A DNA stretch of 64,000 nt, taken from contig NZ_APNH01000001.1 in the NCBI RefSeq assembly GCF_040361275.1, positions 1,213,001 to 1,277,000 on the forward strand, in the 5' to 3' direction. The DNA is from Salinisphaera sp. T31B1. Lineage in GTDB: Bacteria > Pseudomonadota > Gammaproteobacteria > Nevskiales > Salinisphaeraceae. The notes beneath the pieces were generated by a model, which made no database searches, was not told the origin of the DNA, and worked only from the letters and a program-made list of their open reading frames with translations. A program made the translations under genes and the position numbers. Below, one piece after another: positions 8,796 through 17,773 of the stretch (its first letter is position 1; each line of letters starts with the position of its first letter).

Positions 8796-9881
8796 TCATT
8801 GTGACTGCCCGGCGGGTTTGAGGGCCTTGAACAGCGCGGTCTTGAAACGCGCCGGCGCTTCGATCGGCGGCAGATGACCGATGCCCTCGAAGCTGACCAG
8901 TTCGGCGTTCGGCATGCGCCGGACCGCTTCGTCGGCCAGCTGCGGATAGTCGCCGAGCGTGGCGGCGACGTCCTTGCTGACCAGATCCTTGCCGAGCGCG
9001 GTCCTGTCGCGGGTGCCGATCATCAGCGTGATGGGCATGTCGAGCTGCTCGAACTCGTAGAACACCGGCTGGGTATAGATCATGTCGTAGGTTGCGGCCT
9101 GCGACCAGGCGACCTCGGCCTTGTCATCGCCGGCATACATGCCCGCCAGCAGTCGTGCCCAGCGGTCGTAGTCGTCATTCCATGCGCCGTCGTAGTAGCT
9201 CTTGATCTGGTAGGCCTTGATCGCGGCGTAGTTCTTGTTCATCTCACGGGCATACCAGGCATTCATGCCGCGATAGGGCACGCCCTTGGCCTTCCAGTCC
9301 TCCAGGCCCAGCGGGTCGACCAGCACCAGCTGGTCGAGCGTGTCCGGATACATCAGGGCGTAGCGCATGGCCAGCATGCCGCCCATCGAGTGGCCCACCA
9401 GGGTGAAGTGCTCGATATCCAGCGAGCCGAGCAGGGCGCGGGTGTTTTCGGCCAGATGGTGGAAGGTATAGCTGTAGGCGGCGGGCTTGTCTGATTTGCA
9501 GAACCCGATCTGGTCGGGAACGATCACTCGGTAACCGTTGTCGGTGAGCGCCTCGGCGGTGTCTTGCCAGTAGGCGCCGCAGAAGTTCTTGCCATGCAAC
9601 AGCACCACCACCGGCGGGTCGACGATCTCATCGTCGGGTGCGATATCCATATAGGCCATCTCGACTTCGCCGTTCGGACTGTCGATGGCAAACCGCGACA
9701 CCGGCCAGGGGTAGTCGTAGTTCTGAAGATTGGCCCCCAGGGCGGGGACATCGGCCGTATCGCCGGTATCGCTCGACGCCGCCGTTGCGGCCTGGGCCGG
9801 CAGCAGCACGGCGGACAGGGCCAGCGCGGCCAGGCCGGTCCGGACCCACGACTGGCAAGGCAAGGCAATTGATGGAGGCAT
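8796..9881 (-). CDS. Secreted alpha/beta hydrolase
   Basis: Protein of 361 residues from the ATG at 9881. The longer frame upstream lacks a ribosome site, while this start gives a clean signal peptide (TGLAALALSAVLLPAQA). The fold is supported by the oxyanion segment VVLLHGKNFCGAYW, the nucleophile elbow GHSMGGM (Ser165), Asp in MIGTRDRTALG, and the C-terminal His in GIGHLPP. These are the marks of an esterase, epoxide hydrolase or C-C hydrolase-like enzyme. It is likely periplasmic. The gene is divergent from the RND unit across a 158-bp gap that must hold both promoters. The substrate is not predictable. Confidence 0.85.
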   Translation of the reverse strand: MPPSIALPCQSWVRTGLAALALSAVLLPAQAATAASSDTGDTADVPALGANLQNYDYPWPVSRFAIDSPNGEVEMAYMDIAPDDEIVDPPVVVLLHGKNFCGAYWQDTAEALTDNGYRVIVPDQIGFCKSDKPAAYSYTFHHLAENTRALLGSLDIEHFTLVGHSMGGMLAMRYALMYPDTLDQLVLVDPLGLEDWKAKGVPYRGMNAWYAREMNKNYAAIKAYQIKSYYDGAWNDDYDRWARLLAGMYAGDDKAEVAWSQAATYDMIYTQPVFYEFEQLDMPITLMIGTRDRTALGKDLVSKDVAATLGDYPQLADEAVRRMPNAELVSFEGIGHLPPIEAPARFKTALFKALKPAGQSQ

Positions 9882-10039
9882 GACGGTTTTGCGGTTGAAC
9901 GATACCGCCGCAGGATACCCAGTTGTCGCCATCGATCGCCAACCGGCGCGGAACATTCGGCATCCGGCGGGGTTCTAAGTGCGTAGTCGTTGGGACTGAC
10001 GGACCGGGCACCGCCGGATTGCTGCGGCCAGGGGGTTTC

Positions 10040-11239
10040 TTGTCGATATCCGATAGCACGCGCGTCGTGCGCGCTGGCTGCGCGCTGTGCCTGAGTCTGC
10101 TTGGCCTTGCTGTGACGGGGCTGGCTGCCGAGCCGGCGCTGGTGAGCGTGGCCGAGGTCGAGCAGCGCCGATGGCGCCAGACCGTGCCGCTGCACGGCAC
10201 GCTCACCTCGCCGCGTGACGCGCGGCTGACCCCGCGGCTTGCCGGGCTCGTCGAACGGGTCGACGTGGACGCCGGCGACCGGGTGCGCGCCGGTGACACG
10301 CTGATCGTGCTCGACCGCCGGCTGGACGAGCTCACTCTCGACACGCTCATCGCCTCGGTCGCCGAAGCCCGTGCCGCGCGCGACGAGGCCCGACGACTGC
10401 TGCGCGAGTCACGCCAGCTCGGCGACCGTGGTGCGGTGTCGGCCACGGAACTGGCCGCCCGGCGCTCGCAGCTGGCGATCCGACAGGCGAATCTGGATCG
10501 TCTGGAGGCGGAGGCTGCACGCCAGCGAGAACGGCTCGAGCGCCATGCCGTGCTGGCCCCGTTCGACGGCGTGGTACGTGAACGCCTGGTCGAACCGGGC
10601 GAATATGTCGCCGAGACCACGGCTGTGGTCGGGCTGGTGGCGATCGATCGGCTGAGGCTGGATGTGGCCGCCCCGCAGCAGTATTACGATCTGATCCGGC
10701 CCGGCATGCCGGTACGTATCCTGCCCGAGGCCGGTTCCGAACGGGTGATCGAGGCCGCCGTGGATGTGACCGTGCCCGCCTCCGATGCGCAGGCGCGCAG
10801 TTTCCTAGTACGTATCTTCGTGGACAACGACGCTGCCCGCCTGACGCCCGGCATGTCGGCCCGGGTCCTGTTTGATCTGCAGACCGATGAGCACGTGCGC
10901 GTGGCGCCGCGGGATGCGCTGGTGCGGATGCCGGGCGGCGGCGGCACGCGTATGTGGGTCATCCGGGACGATACGGCTGGCGACGGCGTGCGCGCGGTGA
11001 TGCGTCAGGTCAGCCTTGGCCGCAGCGCCGATGGCTGGGTAGAGATTCTCGCCGGTGTACAGGCGGGCGAGCAGGTCGTGGTACGTGGCAATGAAAGCCT
11101 GGGCAGCGACCAACCCGTACGCGTACGCCAGGATCGCGGTGTGCACACCAGTGCCGCGGATCCGCCCGCTGTCGACACGGGCGGGGCGCCTGGCGCCGAG
11201 CGACGCTCGCTGCGCCTGTCAGCGCCAGACCCGCAATAG
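10040..11239 (+). CDS. RND efflux membrane-fusion (periplasmic adaptor) protein
   Basis: About 399 residues from a TTG at 10040, which has a GGGGG ribosome site close upstream and opens a signal peptide (CALCLSLLGLAVTGLAA). An alternative ATG at 9923 would add 39 non-export-like residues. Domain order is a lipoyl half-motif (TPRLAGLVERVDVDAGDRVRAGDTL), a helical hairpin of about 80 residues (EARAARDEARRLLRESRQL), the second lipoyl half (APFDGVVRERLVEPGEYV), then beta-barrel and membrane-proximal domains. It links an inner-membrane RND pump to an outer-membrane channel. The pump gene starts nine bases downstream. No outer-membrane factor is encoded nearby. Confidence 0.9.
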   Translation: MSISDSTRVVRAGCALCLSLLGLAVTGLAAEPALVSVAEVEQRRWRQTVPLHGTLTSPRDARLTPRLAGLVERVDVDAGDRVRAGDTLIVLDRRLDELTLDTLIASVAEARAARDEARRLLRESRQLGDRGAVSATELAARRSQLAIRQANLDRLEAEAARQRERLERHAVLAPFDGVVRERLVEPGEYVAETTAVVGLVAIDRLRLDVAAPQQYYDLIRPGMPVRILPEAGSERVIEAAVDVTVPASDAQARSFLVRIFVDNDAARLTPGMSARVLFDLQTDEHVRVAPRDALVRMPGGGGTRMWVIRDDTAGDGVRAVMRQVSLGRSADGWVEILAGVQAGEQVVVRGNESLGSDQPVRVRQDRGVHTSAADPPAVDTGGAPGAERRSLRLSAPDPQ

Positions 11240-11248
11240 GACGCCACG

Positions 11249-14200
11249 ATGTTCGAGGCCATTGCCCGTCGCGGCACGCTGGTAACCATTGTCGTGCTGC
11301 TGATCTGTCTGTTCGGCGTGCTCGCGGCCATGCGCATTCCGGTACAGATGATCCCCGATCTGGCGGTTCGCACGATCACCGTCACCACCAGCTGGCCCGG
11401 GGCGACGCCACAGGACGTCGAGAACGAGATCCTCATCGAACAGGAGGAATATCTGGCCAACATCATCGGCCTGCAGCGCATGGTCGCGACCGCGCGCACC
11501 GGCGAAGCCGAGGTCGAGCTGGAATTCGCCTTTTCGGCGGATATCAACGAAGCGTTGATCCGGGTGACCAACGCGCTCATGCAGGTGCCGAGTTATCCCG
11601 AGGACGTGGACGAACCGGAGGTGGTGGCGGCTTCGTTCTCGCAGAACTCGTTCATGTATTTCAACGTCGCGCCCGTGGCCGGCAACCCGGCCGGGCTGGA
11701 TATGGACTTCATGCGTGATTTCGTCGACGACGAAGTGCGGCGGCGCATGGAACGTGTTGAAGGCGTGGCCGATGTCGAAGTGCGCGGCGGCGCCGATCGC
11801 CAGATTCAGGTGCAGATCGATCCGGCCCGGCTGGCGGCGCGCGGGCTGACCCTGACCGACGTGCGCGAGGCCATCCGGGCGCGCAATCGCGATATTTCAG
11901 GCGGCGACATGGACGCCGGCAAGCGTCGTTACCTGATCCGCACGGTTGGCCGCTTCGACGATGTCGAGGGTCTGTCCGGCGTGGTACTGGAGCGTACCGG
12001 CGATACGATCACCACCCTGGGCGACGTCGCCCGCGTCCGGCTGGATCATGCCGAGGTGCGCACGCTGGCCTACTACAACGATCAGCGCATCGTTCGTCTG
12101 CTGGTGCGTCGCCAGCCCGGCTCCAACGTCATCGACATCAAATCCGCGATGCTCGCACTCATGCCCCGCCTCAACGACGAGGTGCTGGCGCCAGCTGGCA
12201 TGCGGATGACGCTGTCGTCCGACGACGTGCGCTACGTCGCCGCCTCGATCGCCAGCGTCTGGCGCAATCTGGCCATCGGCGCGGTGCTGGCCGCGCTGGT
12301 GATGTTCGCCTTCCTGCGCTCGGGGTATGCCACGCTCATCGCGGTGGCGGGGATTCCGATCTGTGCCATCTCGGCGTTCATCGGGCTGCTGGCGTTCGGT
12401 CGCACGATCAACGTGATCTCGCTGGCCGGCATCGCGTTCGCTATCGGCATGACGCTGGACAACGCCATCGTGGTGCTCGAGAACATCGCCCGGCTGCGCG
12501 AGGCCGGACGCAGCCGCTGGCAGGCCGCCATCGAGGGTGTGCGCGAGGTCTGGCCGGCAGTGGCTGCCTCCACGCTGACCACGATCATGGTGTTCGCGCC
12601 GGTGTTGTTCATTACCGAGAAGGCTGGCCAGCTGTATTCCGATATCTCGATCGCGATCTCGGCTGCGATCGCGACCTCCATGCTGGTGGCGATTCTGGTG
12701 GTACCCACCGCGGCGGCGCGGGTACTGGCCGCACCGGCGGTCAACGGCGGCGGCCGGGGGCGTTTTTCACGCGTGGTGCTCGGTTTGTGCGACTGGATCG
12801 TGGCCCGCCGTGCCCGTCGTTACGCCACGATGGCCACGATCGCCGGCGCGCTGGGCCTGGGCCTGTTCACGCTCACCCCGCCGGCGGAGTATCTGCCGGA
12901 CGGCGAGGAGGCCAAGACGTTCTCCTCGATGCTGCCCCCGCCTGGCTACAACCTCGCCGAACTGGCTGCGGTGGGCGAGGACCTTCGTACTCGCTTCATG
13001 CGCTACGTGCCGGACGAACACGGCGAGATCGCGGCCACCGACGGCGCTATGCCGGCCATCGCCTACATGAACATGGACATCTCGACCGACGAGCTGCGCA
13101 TCATCGCCGAGCCCGTGGATGCGGCACAGATCGGCGCGCTCATGAACGCTTTCAACACCGCCTTCGAGGACGTGCCCGGCATGCGTGCCTTTTCCACCAA
13201 GGGCTCGATCATCTCGTCCAACGACGGCGGTACCCGCGCGATCAATATCGATATCTCGGGGACGGACCTGGCCGGTCTGTATGCGGCCGCCAGTGCGATC
13301 TACGACCGGGCCGGCGATGTCTTCGACAATCCCCAGATACTGGCCGAGCCGTCCACGCTGACGCTCGGCCAGCCGTTGTTGCGCATCGAGCCCGACCATG
13401 CCCGGATCGCCGAGCTCGGTTTGTCCGCCGAGGAGATCGGCTATGCGATTGCCGCGCTCGTCGACGGTGCGTATGTCGACGAGTTCTTCTTCTCGGACGA
13501 CAAGGTCGATATCTATCTCTATGACGCGTCCGGCAAGCCCGATGACGTGGATAGCATTTCCCGGCTGCCCATCTATACCCGGGCTGCGGGCGTGCTCCCG
13601 GTGATCGCGCTGGCCGACGTCGTTCCGACCGTCGATACCGACGTGATCCGGCGGCTGGACAGCCGTCGTACCGTGACCGTCCGCGTGATTCCGCCGCCCG
13701 ACGTGCCGCTCGAGGCCGGCGTGGCACGCGTCAACCGTGACGTGATCGGCGCATTGCGCGACGAGGGCGTGCTCGATGCGTCGCTGGCGCTCGACATCTC
13801 CGGGGCCAGCGACGAACTGGATACCACCCGTGCCGCTCTGACCGGCAATTACCTGGTGGCGCTGGCCGTATGTTATCTGCTGCTGGTGGCGATCTTCTCG
13901 CACTGGGGTTATCCGTTGCTGATCCTGACCAGCGTGCCGCTGGGCATTGCCGGCGGCATCGTCGGCCTGGCCGCGCTCAACGCCGTGGGCGGGTGGCTGC
14001 CGGCGATCGGGCTGGCCCCACTGACCCAGCCGTTCGATCTGATCACCATGCTGGGTTTTCTGATCCTGGTGGGCACCGTGGTCAACAATCCGATCCTCAT
14101 CGTCGAGGCCGCGCGCGCCAATCGGGCCGCCGGGCTGGCACCGGCTGTGGCTGTCCGCGAGGCCGTGGCCGTGCGCCTGCGCCCGATCCTGATGACCACG

Positions 14201-14389
14201 ATCACGACCACCTTCGGGCTGGCACCGCTGGTGTTCCTGCCGGGCGCGGGCACCGAGCTCTACCGTGGACTCGGGGCCATCGTGATGTTCGGGCTGTTGT
14301 TCACCATGGCTACCACGGTGACCTTTCTACCGGCGATGCTGACCTCCGTGATGGAATATGGTGAGCGGCGATTGCGGTCGTCGACATAG
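11249..14389 (+). CDS. RND efflux transporter permease (AcrB/HAE1-type)
   Basis: Protein of 1,046 residues, the normal length for a 12-helix RND pump. The first helix follows the N-terminus (VVLLICLFGVLAAMRIPVQMIPDL), then the porter domain, then the TM4 region with the proton-relay motif GMTLDNAIVVLENIARLREAG. The C-terminal half repeats the design and ends with VNNPILIVEAARANRAAG and the TTITTTFGLAPL segment. It exports drugs, detergents or solvents using the proton gradient. It forms an operon with the adaptor gene nine bases upstream. The second half has Asn (VNNPI) where the first has Asp (LDNAI), as usual for these pumps. Substrates are unknown. Confidence 0.93.
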   Translation: MFEAIARRGTLVTIVVLLICLFGVLAAMRIPVQMIPDLAVRTITVTTSWPGATPQDVENEILIEQEEYLANIIGLQRMVATARTGEAEVELEFAFSADINEALIRVTNALMQVPSYPEDVDEPEVVAASFSQNSFMYFNVAPVAGNPAGLDMDFMRDFVDDEVRRRMERVEGVADVEVRGGADRQIQVQIDPARLAARGLTLTDVREAIRARNRDISGGDMDAGKRRYLIRTVGRFDDVEGLSGVVLERTGDTITTLGDVARVRLDHAEVRTLAYYNDQRIVRLLVRRQPGSNVIDIKSAMLALMPRLNDEVLAPAGMRMTLSSDDVRYVAASIASVWRNLAIGAVLAALVMFAFLRSGYATLIAVAGIPICAISAFIGLLAFGRTINVISLAGIAFAIGMTLDNAIVVLENIARLREAGRSRWQAAIEGVREVWPAVAASTLTTIMVFAPVLFITEKAGQLYSDISIAISAAIATSMLVAILVVPTAAARVLAAPAVNGGGRGRFSRVVLGLCDWIVARRARRYATMATIAGALGLGLFTLTPPAEYLPDGEEAKTFSSMLPPPGYNLAELAAVGEDLRTRFMRYVPDEHGEIAATDGAMPAIAYMNMDISTDELRIIAEPVDAAQIGALMNAFNTAFEDVPGMRAFSTKGSIISSNDGGTRAINIDISGTDLAGLYAAASAIYDRAGDVFDNPQILAEPSTLTLGQPLLRIEPDHARIAELGLSAEEIGYAIAALVDGAYVDEFFFSDDKVDIYLYDASGKPDDVDSISRLPIYTRAAGVLPVIALADVVPTVDTDVIRRLDSRRTVTVRVIPPPDVPLEAGVARVNRDVIGALRDEGVLDASLALDISGASDELDTTRAALTGNYLVALAVCYLLLVAIFSHWGYPLLILTSVPLGIAGGIVGLAALNAVGGWLPAIGLAPLTQPFDLITMLGFLILVGTVVNNPILIVEAARANRAAGLAPAVAVREAVAVRLRPILMTTITTTFGLAPLVFLPGAGTELYRGLGAIVMFGLLFTMATTVTFLPAMLTSVMEYGERRLRSST

Positions 14390-14701
14390 CCTGTATTCGC
14401 TGCTTCTCGATCAACTGCCTGGATTGATTCGGTCTCGGGATTTCGCGCGGTTGCGCGAGCTAATCCTCTCTGCTTGTTCACATGGAAGCGACCAAAGCAA
14501 TGGACACCCTCGCTCGCGTCGGCGCTACGCGCTGATGCCCTGCGCTGCCCGCGCGGCCGGGGCACCGCCGGAACCCGCCGCGCGGCGCGCGACTCAGATA
14601 TCCAACGTCTCGATCCCCGTCCGCGCTCCGCCGCTCGGCGCGCCGCCAAGGGAATAGGTACAGCCGAGCTCGCCAAGGCTCACTCGATGGCATGATTTTT
14701 C

Positions 14702-14734
14702 GTAGGTGGCGTAAGCCGACAGGAACGCAGCTAC
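14702..14734 (+). repeat. REP-like palindromic unit
   Basis: Starts with GTAG and ends with CTAC. The sequence between forms an imperfect palindrome (GTAGGTG near the left end, CAGCTAC at the right). REP elements mobilised by TnpA-REP (RAYT) transposases carry such a GTRG head before a palindrome. Only one copy is visible in the window, so the label is tentative. Confidence 0.3.
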
Positions 14735-14943
14735 AGGCGACGATTCAGTTCGTCACGGTAGCGACTCAGGACTCCGGGCTAAGCCGCCTGTATTCGGGTC
14801 CCGTGCGGAGCGACGAGAAGCGCAGGGCCGAAGGGTGTCCGGCGCACGGCGCCGGGCCGGCCGGCTGTCTGAGGATCGCCAAAGCGATCCGAGCCTAGTT
14901 AACAGACTAGGGCCGCATCGCTTCGGCACGAGCATCGCAGTAT

Positions 14944-15118
14944 CGCCCCGAGAGGCGGAGCAGGGTCTTCCCACAGCGTGCTGTGGGATGCGACCCTCGG
15001 CGGCGCGAACCGTACGAGTAGTCGCCTCGGGGCGTCTGCCGAACGCCGGCGGTCGCATCCCAGCGATGCTGGAAACGCCCTGCTCCTCGCCTCGTACGAC
15101 CGGCGTGCTTCACGCCGG
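14944..15118. repeat. Large imperfect palindrome with a terminal hairpin
   Basis: The left arm from about 14952 (GAGGCGGAGCAGGGTCTTCC) pairs with the right arm ending at 15092 (GGAAACGCCCTGCTCCTCGC). Inside, GTGGGATGCGACC (left) mirrors GGTCGCATCCCAG (right). A further inner segment CGCCCCGAG (14944-14952) can pair instead with CTCGGGGCG (15025-15033), so alternative folds exist. Immediately to the right is a perfect 8-bp hairpin, CCGGCGTG-ctt-CACGCCGG (15100-15118). Confidence 0.6.
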
Positions 15119-15141
15119 CGCGCAACCCGGGTGACCTTTTC

Positions 15142-15173
15142 TTTGCTTGCATTCGTTTGGACAAGCAAACGAA
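15142..15173. repeat. Two overlapping, mutually exclusive inverted repeats
   Basis: TTTGCTTG (15142-15149) can pair with CAAGCAAA (15162-15169), and TTCGTTTG (15152-15159) can pair with CAAACGAA (15166-15173). The two right arms share four bases, so only one stem can form at a time. Similar TTTCTTTGCTT...AAGCAAAGAAA elements are common between genes of xanthomonads and relatives (from memory). Confidence 0.55.
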
Positions 15174-15337
15174 AGTGTGTCGCACAGCCGTACGAAACAG
15201 ACGGTTCGACAAACCCGTGGGTGCCGACCGGTCCGGGGCAACAAGGCGTGCTTGAAAACAGTCAACGCCGGGCCGATATACATTGCACGCAACCGAGTCC
15301 GGCAAGTGTGGAGGCCGGACGCCTCAAGGAGCTTCGA

Positions 15338-16405
15338 GTGAGCGATCTATTCCAGCCCTGGACGATCGGCGACGTGACGTTTCGCAACCGTATCTTCGTA
15401 TCGCCCATGTGCCAGTACTCGGCCGAGAACGGTTTTCCCAACGACTGGCATTTCGTGCATCTGGGCAGCCGGGCGGTCGGCGGTGCAGGGCTCGTGATGA
15501 TGGAGGCCACGGCCGTCACCCCCGAGGGCCGTATCACGCCTGGCGATCTGGGTATCTGGTCTGACGAGCACATCGCGGAGTTCAAGCGCAATGCCGATTT
15601 CATCAAGGCCCAGGGCGCTGCCGTGGGCGTACAGCTGGCCCATGCCGGACGCAAGGCGTCCTGCGATGCGCCGTGGCGCGGCGGCGCGGCGCTGACCGCC
15701 GAGCAGGGGGCCTGGCAGACGGTGGCCCCGAGCGCGATCGCGTTTTCCGACAACGCGCCGACGCCGAAGGCATTGAGCACCGACGAGATGGCCGAGATCG
15801 TGGACGCGTTCGTGGACGCGGCCCGCCGGGCCGACGAAGCCGGCATGGACATGATTGAGGTCCACGGCGCCCACGGCTACCTGCTGCACGAGTTCGTCTC
15901 GCCGTTGTCCAACCGGCGCGAAGACGAGTACGGCGGCAGCCTGGAAAACCGTGTGCGCTTCCCGCTGGAGGTCGTGCGTGCGGTACGCCGCGTCTGGCCC
16001 AAGCACAAGCCGCTGTTCTACCGGGTATCGGCCAGCGATTGGGAAGACGGCGGTTGGGATATCGAGCAGACCGTGCAGTTGGCCCACTGGCTCAAGGCTG
16101 AAGGCGTCGATCTGATCGACTGCTCGGGTGGCGGCAACACGCCGACGGCCAAGATTCCGGTCGGGCCGGGCTACCAGACCGGGTTCGCCGCGCGTATCCG
16201 GCGCGAGGTGGGTATCGCCACCGGGGCAGTCGGCCTGATCACCGATCCGGTTCAGGCCGAGCATATCCTGCATTCCGGCCAGGCCGACTGCGTGCTGCTG
16301 GCGCGCGAAATGCTGCGGGATCCGTATTTCCCGCTGCGAGCAGCCTCCGAACTGCACGGGGAACAGGGCGACTGGCCCGTCCAGTACGAACGCGCCGCGC
16401 GCTGA
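15338..16405 (+). CDS. Old yellow enzyme family NADPH:flavin ene-reductase, YqjM type
   Basis: Protein of 355 residues starting with GTG at 15338, six bases after AAGGAG. The FMN-binding TIM barrel begins DLFQPWTIGDVTFRNRIFVSPMCQYSA. The Cys25 in SPMCQYS is the redox-tuning cysteine of the YqjM ('thermophilic-like') subgroup. The substrate-binding HGAH motif is at 176-179 (EVHGAHGYLLHEFVSPLSNRR), with the phosphate-binding region near TGAVGLITDPVQAEHIL. It reduces activated C=C bonds of enals, enones or quinones with NAD(P)H and is often linked to oxidative or electrophile stress. The ORF extends upstream to 14978, but that part is repeat sequence and not coding. Confidence 0.92.
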   Translation: MSDLFQPWTIGDVTFRNRIFVSPMCQYSAENGFPNDWHFVHLGSRAVGGAGLVMMEATAVTPEGRITPGDLGIWSDEHIAEFKRNADFIKAQGAAVGVQLAHAGRKASCDAPWRGGAALTAEQGAWQTVAPSAIAFSDNAPTPKALSTDEMAEIVDAFVDAARRADEAGMDMIEVHGAHGYLLHEFVSPLSNRREDEYGGSLENRVRFPLEVVRAVRRVWPKHKPLFYRVSASDWEDGGWDIEQTVQLAHWLKAEGVDLIDCSGGGNTPTAKIPVGPGYQTGFAARIRREVGIATGAVGLITDPVQAEHILHSGQADCVLLAREMLRDPYFPLRAASELHGEQGDWPVQYERAAR

Positions 16406-16733
16406 CCGGCCCGGACCGCACCGGCGATCGGTCGTCGGGCGGCCGGGTTCGGTTCGGCCTCCTGTTCGACCGTCTGGCCGCCTGCGGCCTCGGCTCGTGC
16501 TCTGGATGGATCGGGCGGGTCGGCCAACCCGGCAGCGGGTTGACCCGCCGTCCGGCGTGTCGGGATTTGGTCGGCCCCGGCGCGGTCGAGCCCGGCCCTG
16601 GCGTGCCGGTCCTCGGGAGTGCGTCGCGCCGCCATGGTCGGGCACTCGCGCGAATCATCAACAGTCCCTAGAATCCCGGTTCGGTTTCGTGCTGCGTTGC
16701 GGCAGACGGCGCGCCAGCGGTTAGAATTGTATT
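16406..16733 (+). other. Intergenic region with a strong hairpin
   Basis: No gene is seen in these 328 bases. A hairpin pairs GGCGGGTC (16514-16521) with GACCCGCC (16542-16549). It is strengthened by an inner AACCC/GGGTT pair (16526-16530 and 16537-16541). It has no T run, so it is at best a Rho-assisted or structural element for the reductase transcript. Just before the next gene the sequence turns AT-rich, with a possible -10 TAGAAT (16722-16727) only seven bases before the start codon, which would give a nearly leaderless message. Confidence 0.5.
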
Positions 16734-17747
16734 ATGAAGCGACCGGCATTCATCCCCGATAATTTCATCATCGCCCTGGTGGGGGCGATCGTTCTGGCCA
16801 GCTTCCTGCCGATTTCCGGCATGGCCGCGACGATCTACGGCCACGTCACGACAGCGGCCATCGCACTGCTGTTCTTTCTGCACGGGGCCAAGCTGTCGCG
16901 CGAGGCGGTCTATGCCGGGGCGACCAACTGGCGGCTGCATCTATGCGTGCTGATCGCGACCTTCGCGCTGTTTCCGCTGATCGGGCTGGCCTCGCGGCCT
17001 CTGCTGCTGGGCTGGCTGACGCCGGAACTGTTCGCCGGTCTGTTGTTCCTGTGCGTGCTGCCTTCCACCGTGCAGTCGTCCATCGCCTTCACATCGGTGG
17101 CCCGGGGCAACGTGCCCGCTGCGGTCTGCAGTGCGAGCCTGTCGAATCTGCTGGGCGTGTTCATCACGCCGCTGCTGGCCGGCCTGTTGATCTCGACCCA
17201 AGGCAGCGCCGGCGTGTCGCTGGACGCGGTGACGTCCATCTTTCTCGAGATCCTGCTGCCGTTCGTGCTCGGCCAGGTCGCACGCCGCTGGGTCGGTGGG
17301 TGGGTGGCTGCACACCCGAAGCTGGTGAAGTTCGTCGACCAGGGTTCGATCGTGCTGGTGGTCTACGGTGCGTTCAGTGCGTCCGTCCATGAAGGGTTGT
17401 GGCAGCAGCTGCCGCTGAGCGCGCTGATCGTGCTCGCGGTGGTGGTGACCGTTCTGCTCGCGATCGTGATGCTCGTGACCTTCGCCATCGGGCGACGTTT
17501 TTTCGCCCGTGAAGACGAAATCGTTTTGCTGTTCTGCGGCTCGAAGAAGAGCCTGGCCAGTGGTATTCCCATCGCCAAGGTGCTGTTTGCCAGCGGCACG
17601 CTCGGCAGCGTCGTGTTGCCGCTGATGCTGTTCCATCAGATTCAGCTGCTGGTCTGTGCCTACGTTGCGCGCCGCTACGGACTCGCCGCCGATGCCGCGG
17701 ACGCGGCGCGCGCCGGCAAGACCGCGCCGGTGGCCGGGCGCTCCTGA
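16734..17747 (+). CDS. Bile acid:sodium symporter-like transporter (YfeH/SBF-like)
   Basis: Protein of 337 residues with about ten hydrophobic helices and no signal peptide. It matches the SBF-like group to which E. coli YfeH belongs. Typical segments are FLHGAKLSREA near residue 43, CVLPSTVQSSIAFTSVARGN near residue 105 (the crossing-helix region of BASS proteins), and the late motif LLFCGSKKSLASGIPIAKVLF. The BASS superfamily moves organic anions, often with sodium. The physiological substrate of YfeH-like members is not established. The start codon is ATG at 16734 with little upstream leader. Confidence 0.85.
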   Translation: MKRPAFIPDNFIIALVGAIVLASFLPISGMAATIYGHVTTAAIALLFFLHGAKLSREAVYAGATNWRLHLCVLIATFALFPLIGLASRPLLLGWLTPELFAGLLFLCVLPSTVQSSIAFTSVARGNVPAAVCSASLSNLLGVFITPLLAGLLISTQGSAGVSLDAVTSIFLEILLPFVLGQVARRWVGGWVAAHPKLVKFVDQGSIVLVVYGAFSASVHEGLWQQLPLSALIVLAVVVTVLLAIVMLVTFAIGRRFFAREDEIVLLFCGSKKSLASGIPIAKVLFASGTLGSVVLPLMLFHQIQLLVCAYVARRYGLAADAADAARAGKTAPVAGRS

Positions 17748-17773
17748 GCGCGGACCGGGCCATCGCCGGTTCC

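Larger units (their letters stand above)
14390..15337 (+). other. Non-coding, repeat-rich 948-bp intergenic region
   Basis: No open frame here has family signatures or a convincing start. The region holds a REP-like unit (14702-14734), a large imperfect palindrome (about 14944-15096), a perfect short hairpin (15100-15118) and two overlapping inverted repeats (15142-15173). Base composition is as high in G+C as in genes. The ribosome site AAGGAG (15326-15331) for the downstream reductase ends the region. The promoter of that reductase is probably in the last 150 bases but I see no clear hexamers. Confidence 0.7.

Noticed and set aside
12767-13903. A 378-codon minus-strand frame inside the RND pump
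   Set aside because: It is the antisense shadow of a confidently identified pump gene with typical His/Gln/Arg-rich composition.
14978-15337. 120-codon N-terminal extension of the ene-reductase
   Set aside because: The segment is palindromic repeat DNA. The family starts at SDLFQPW, right after GTG 15338 with a good ribosome site.
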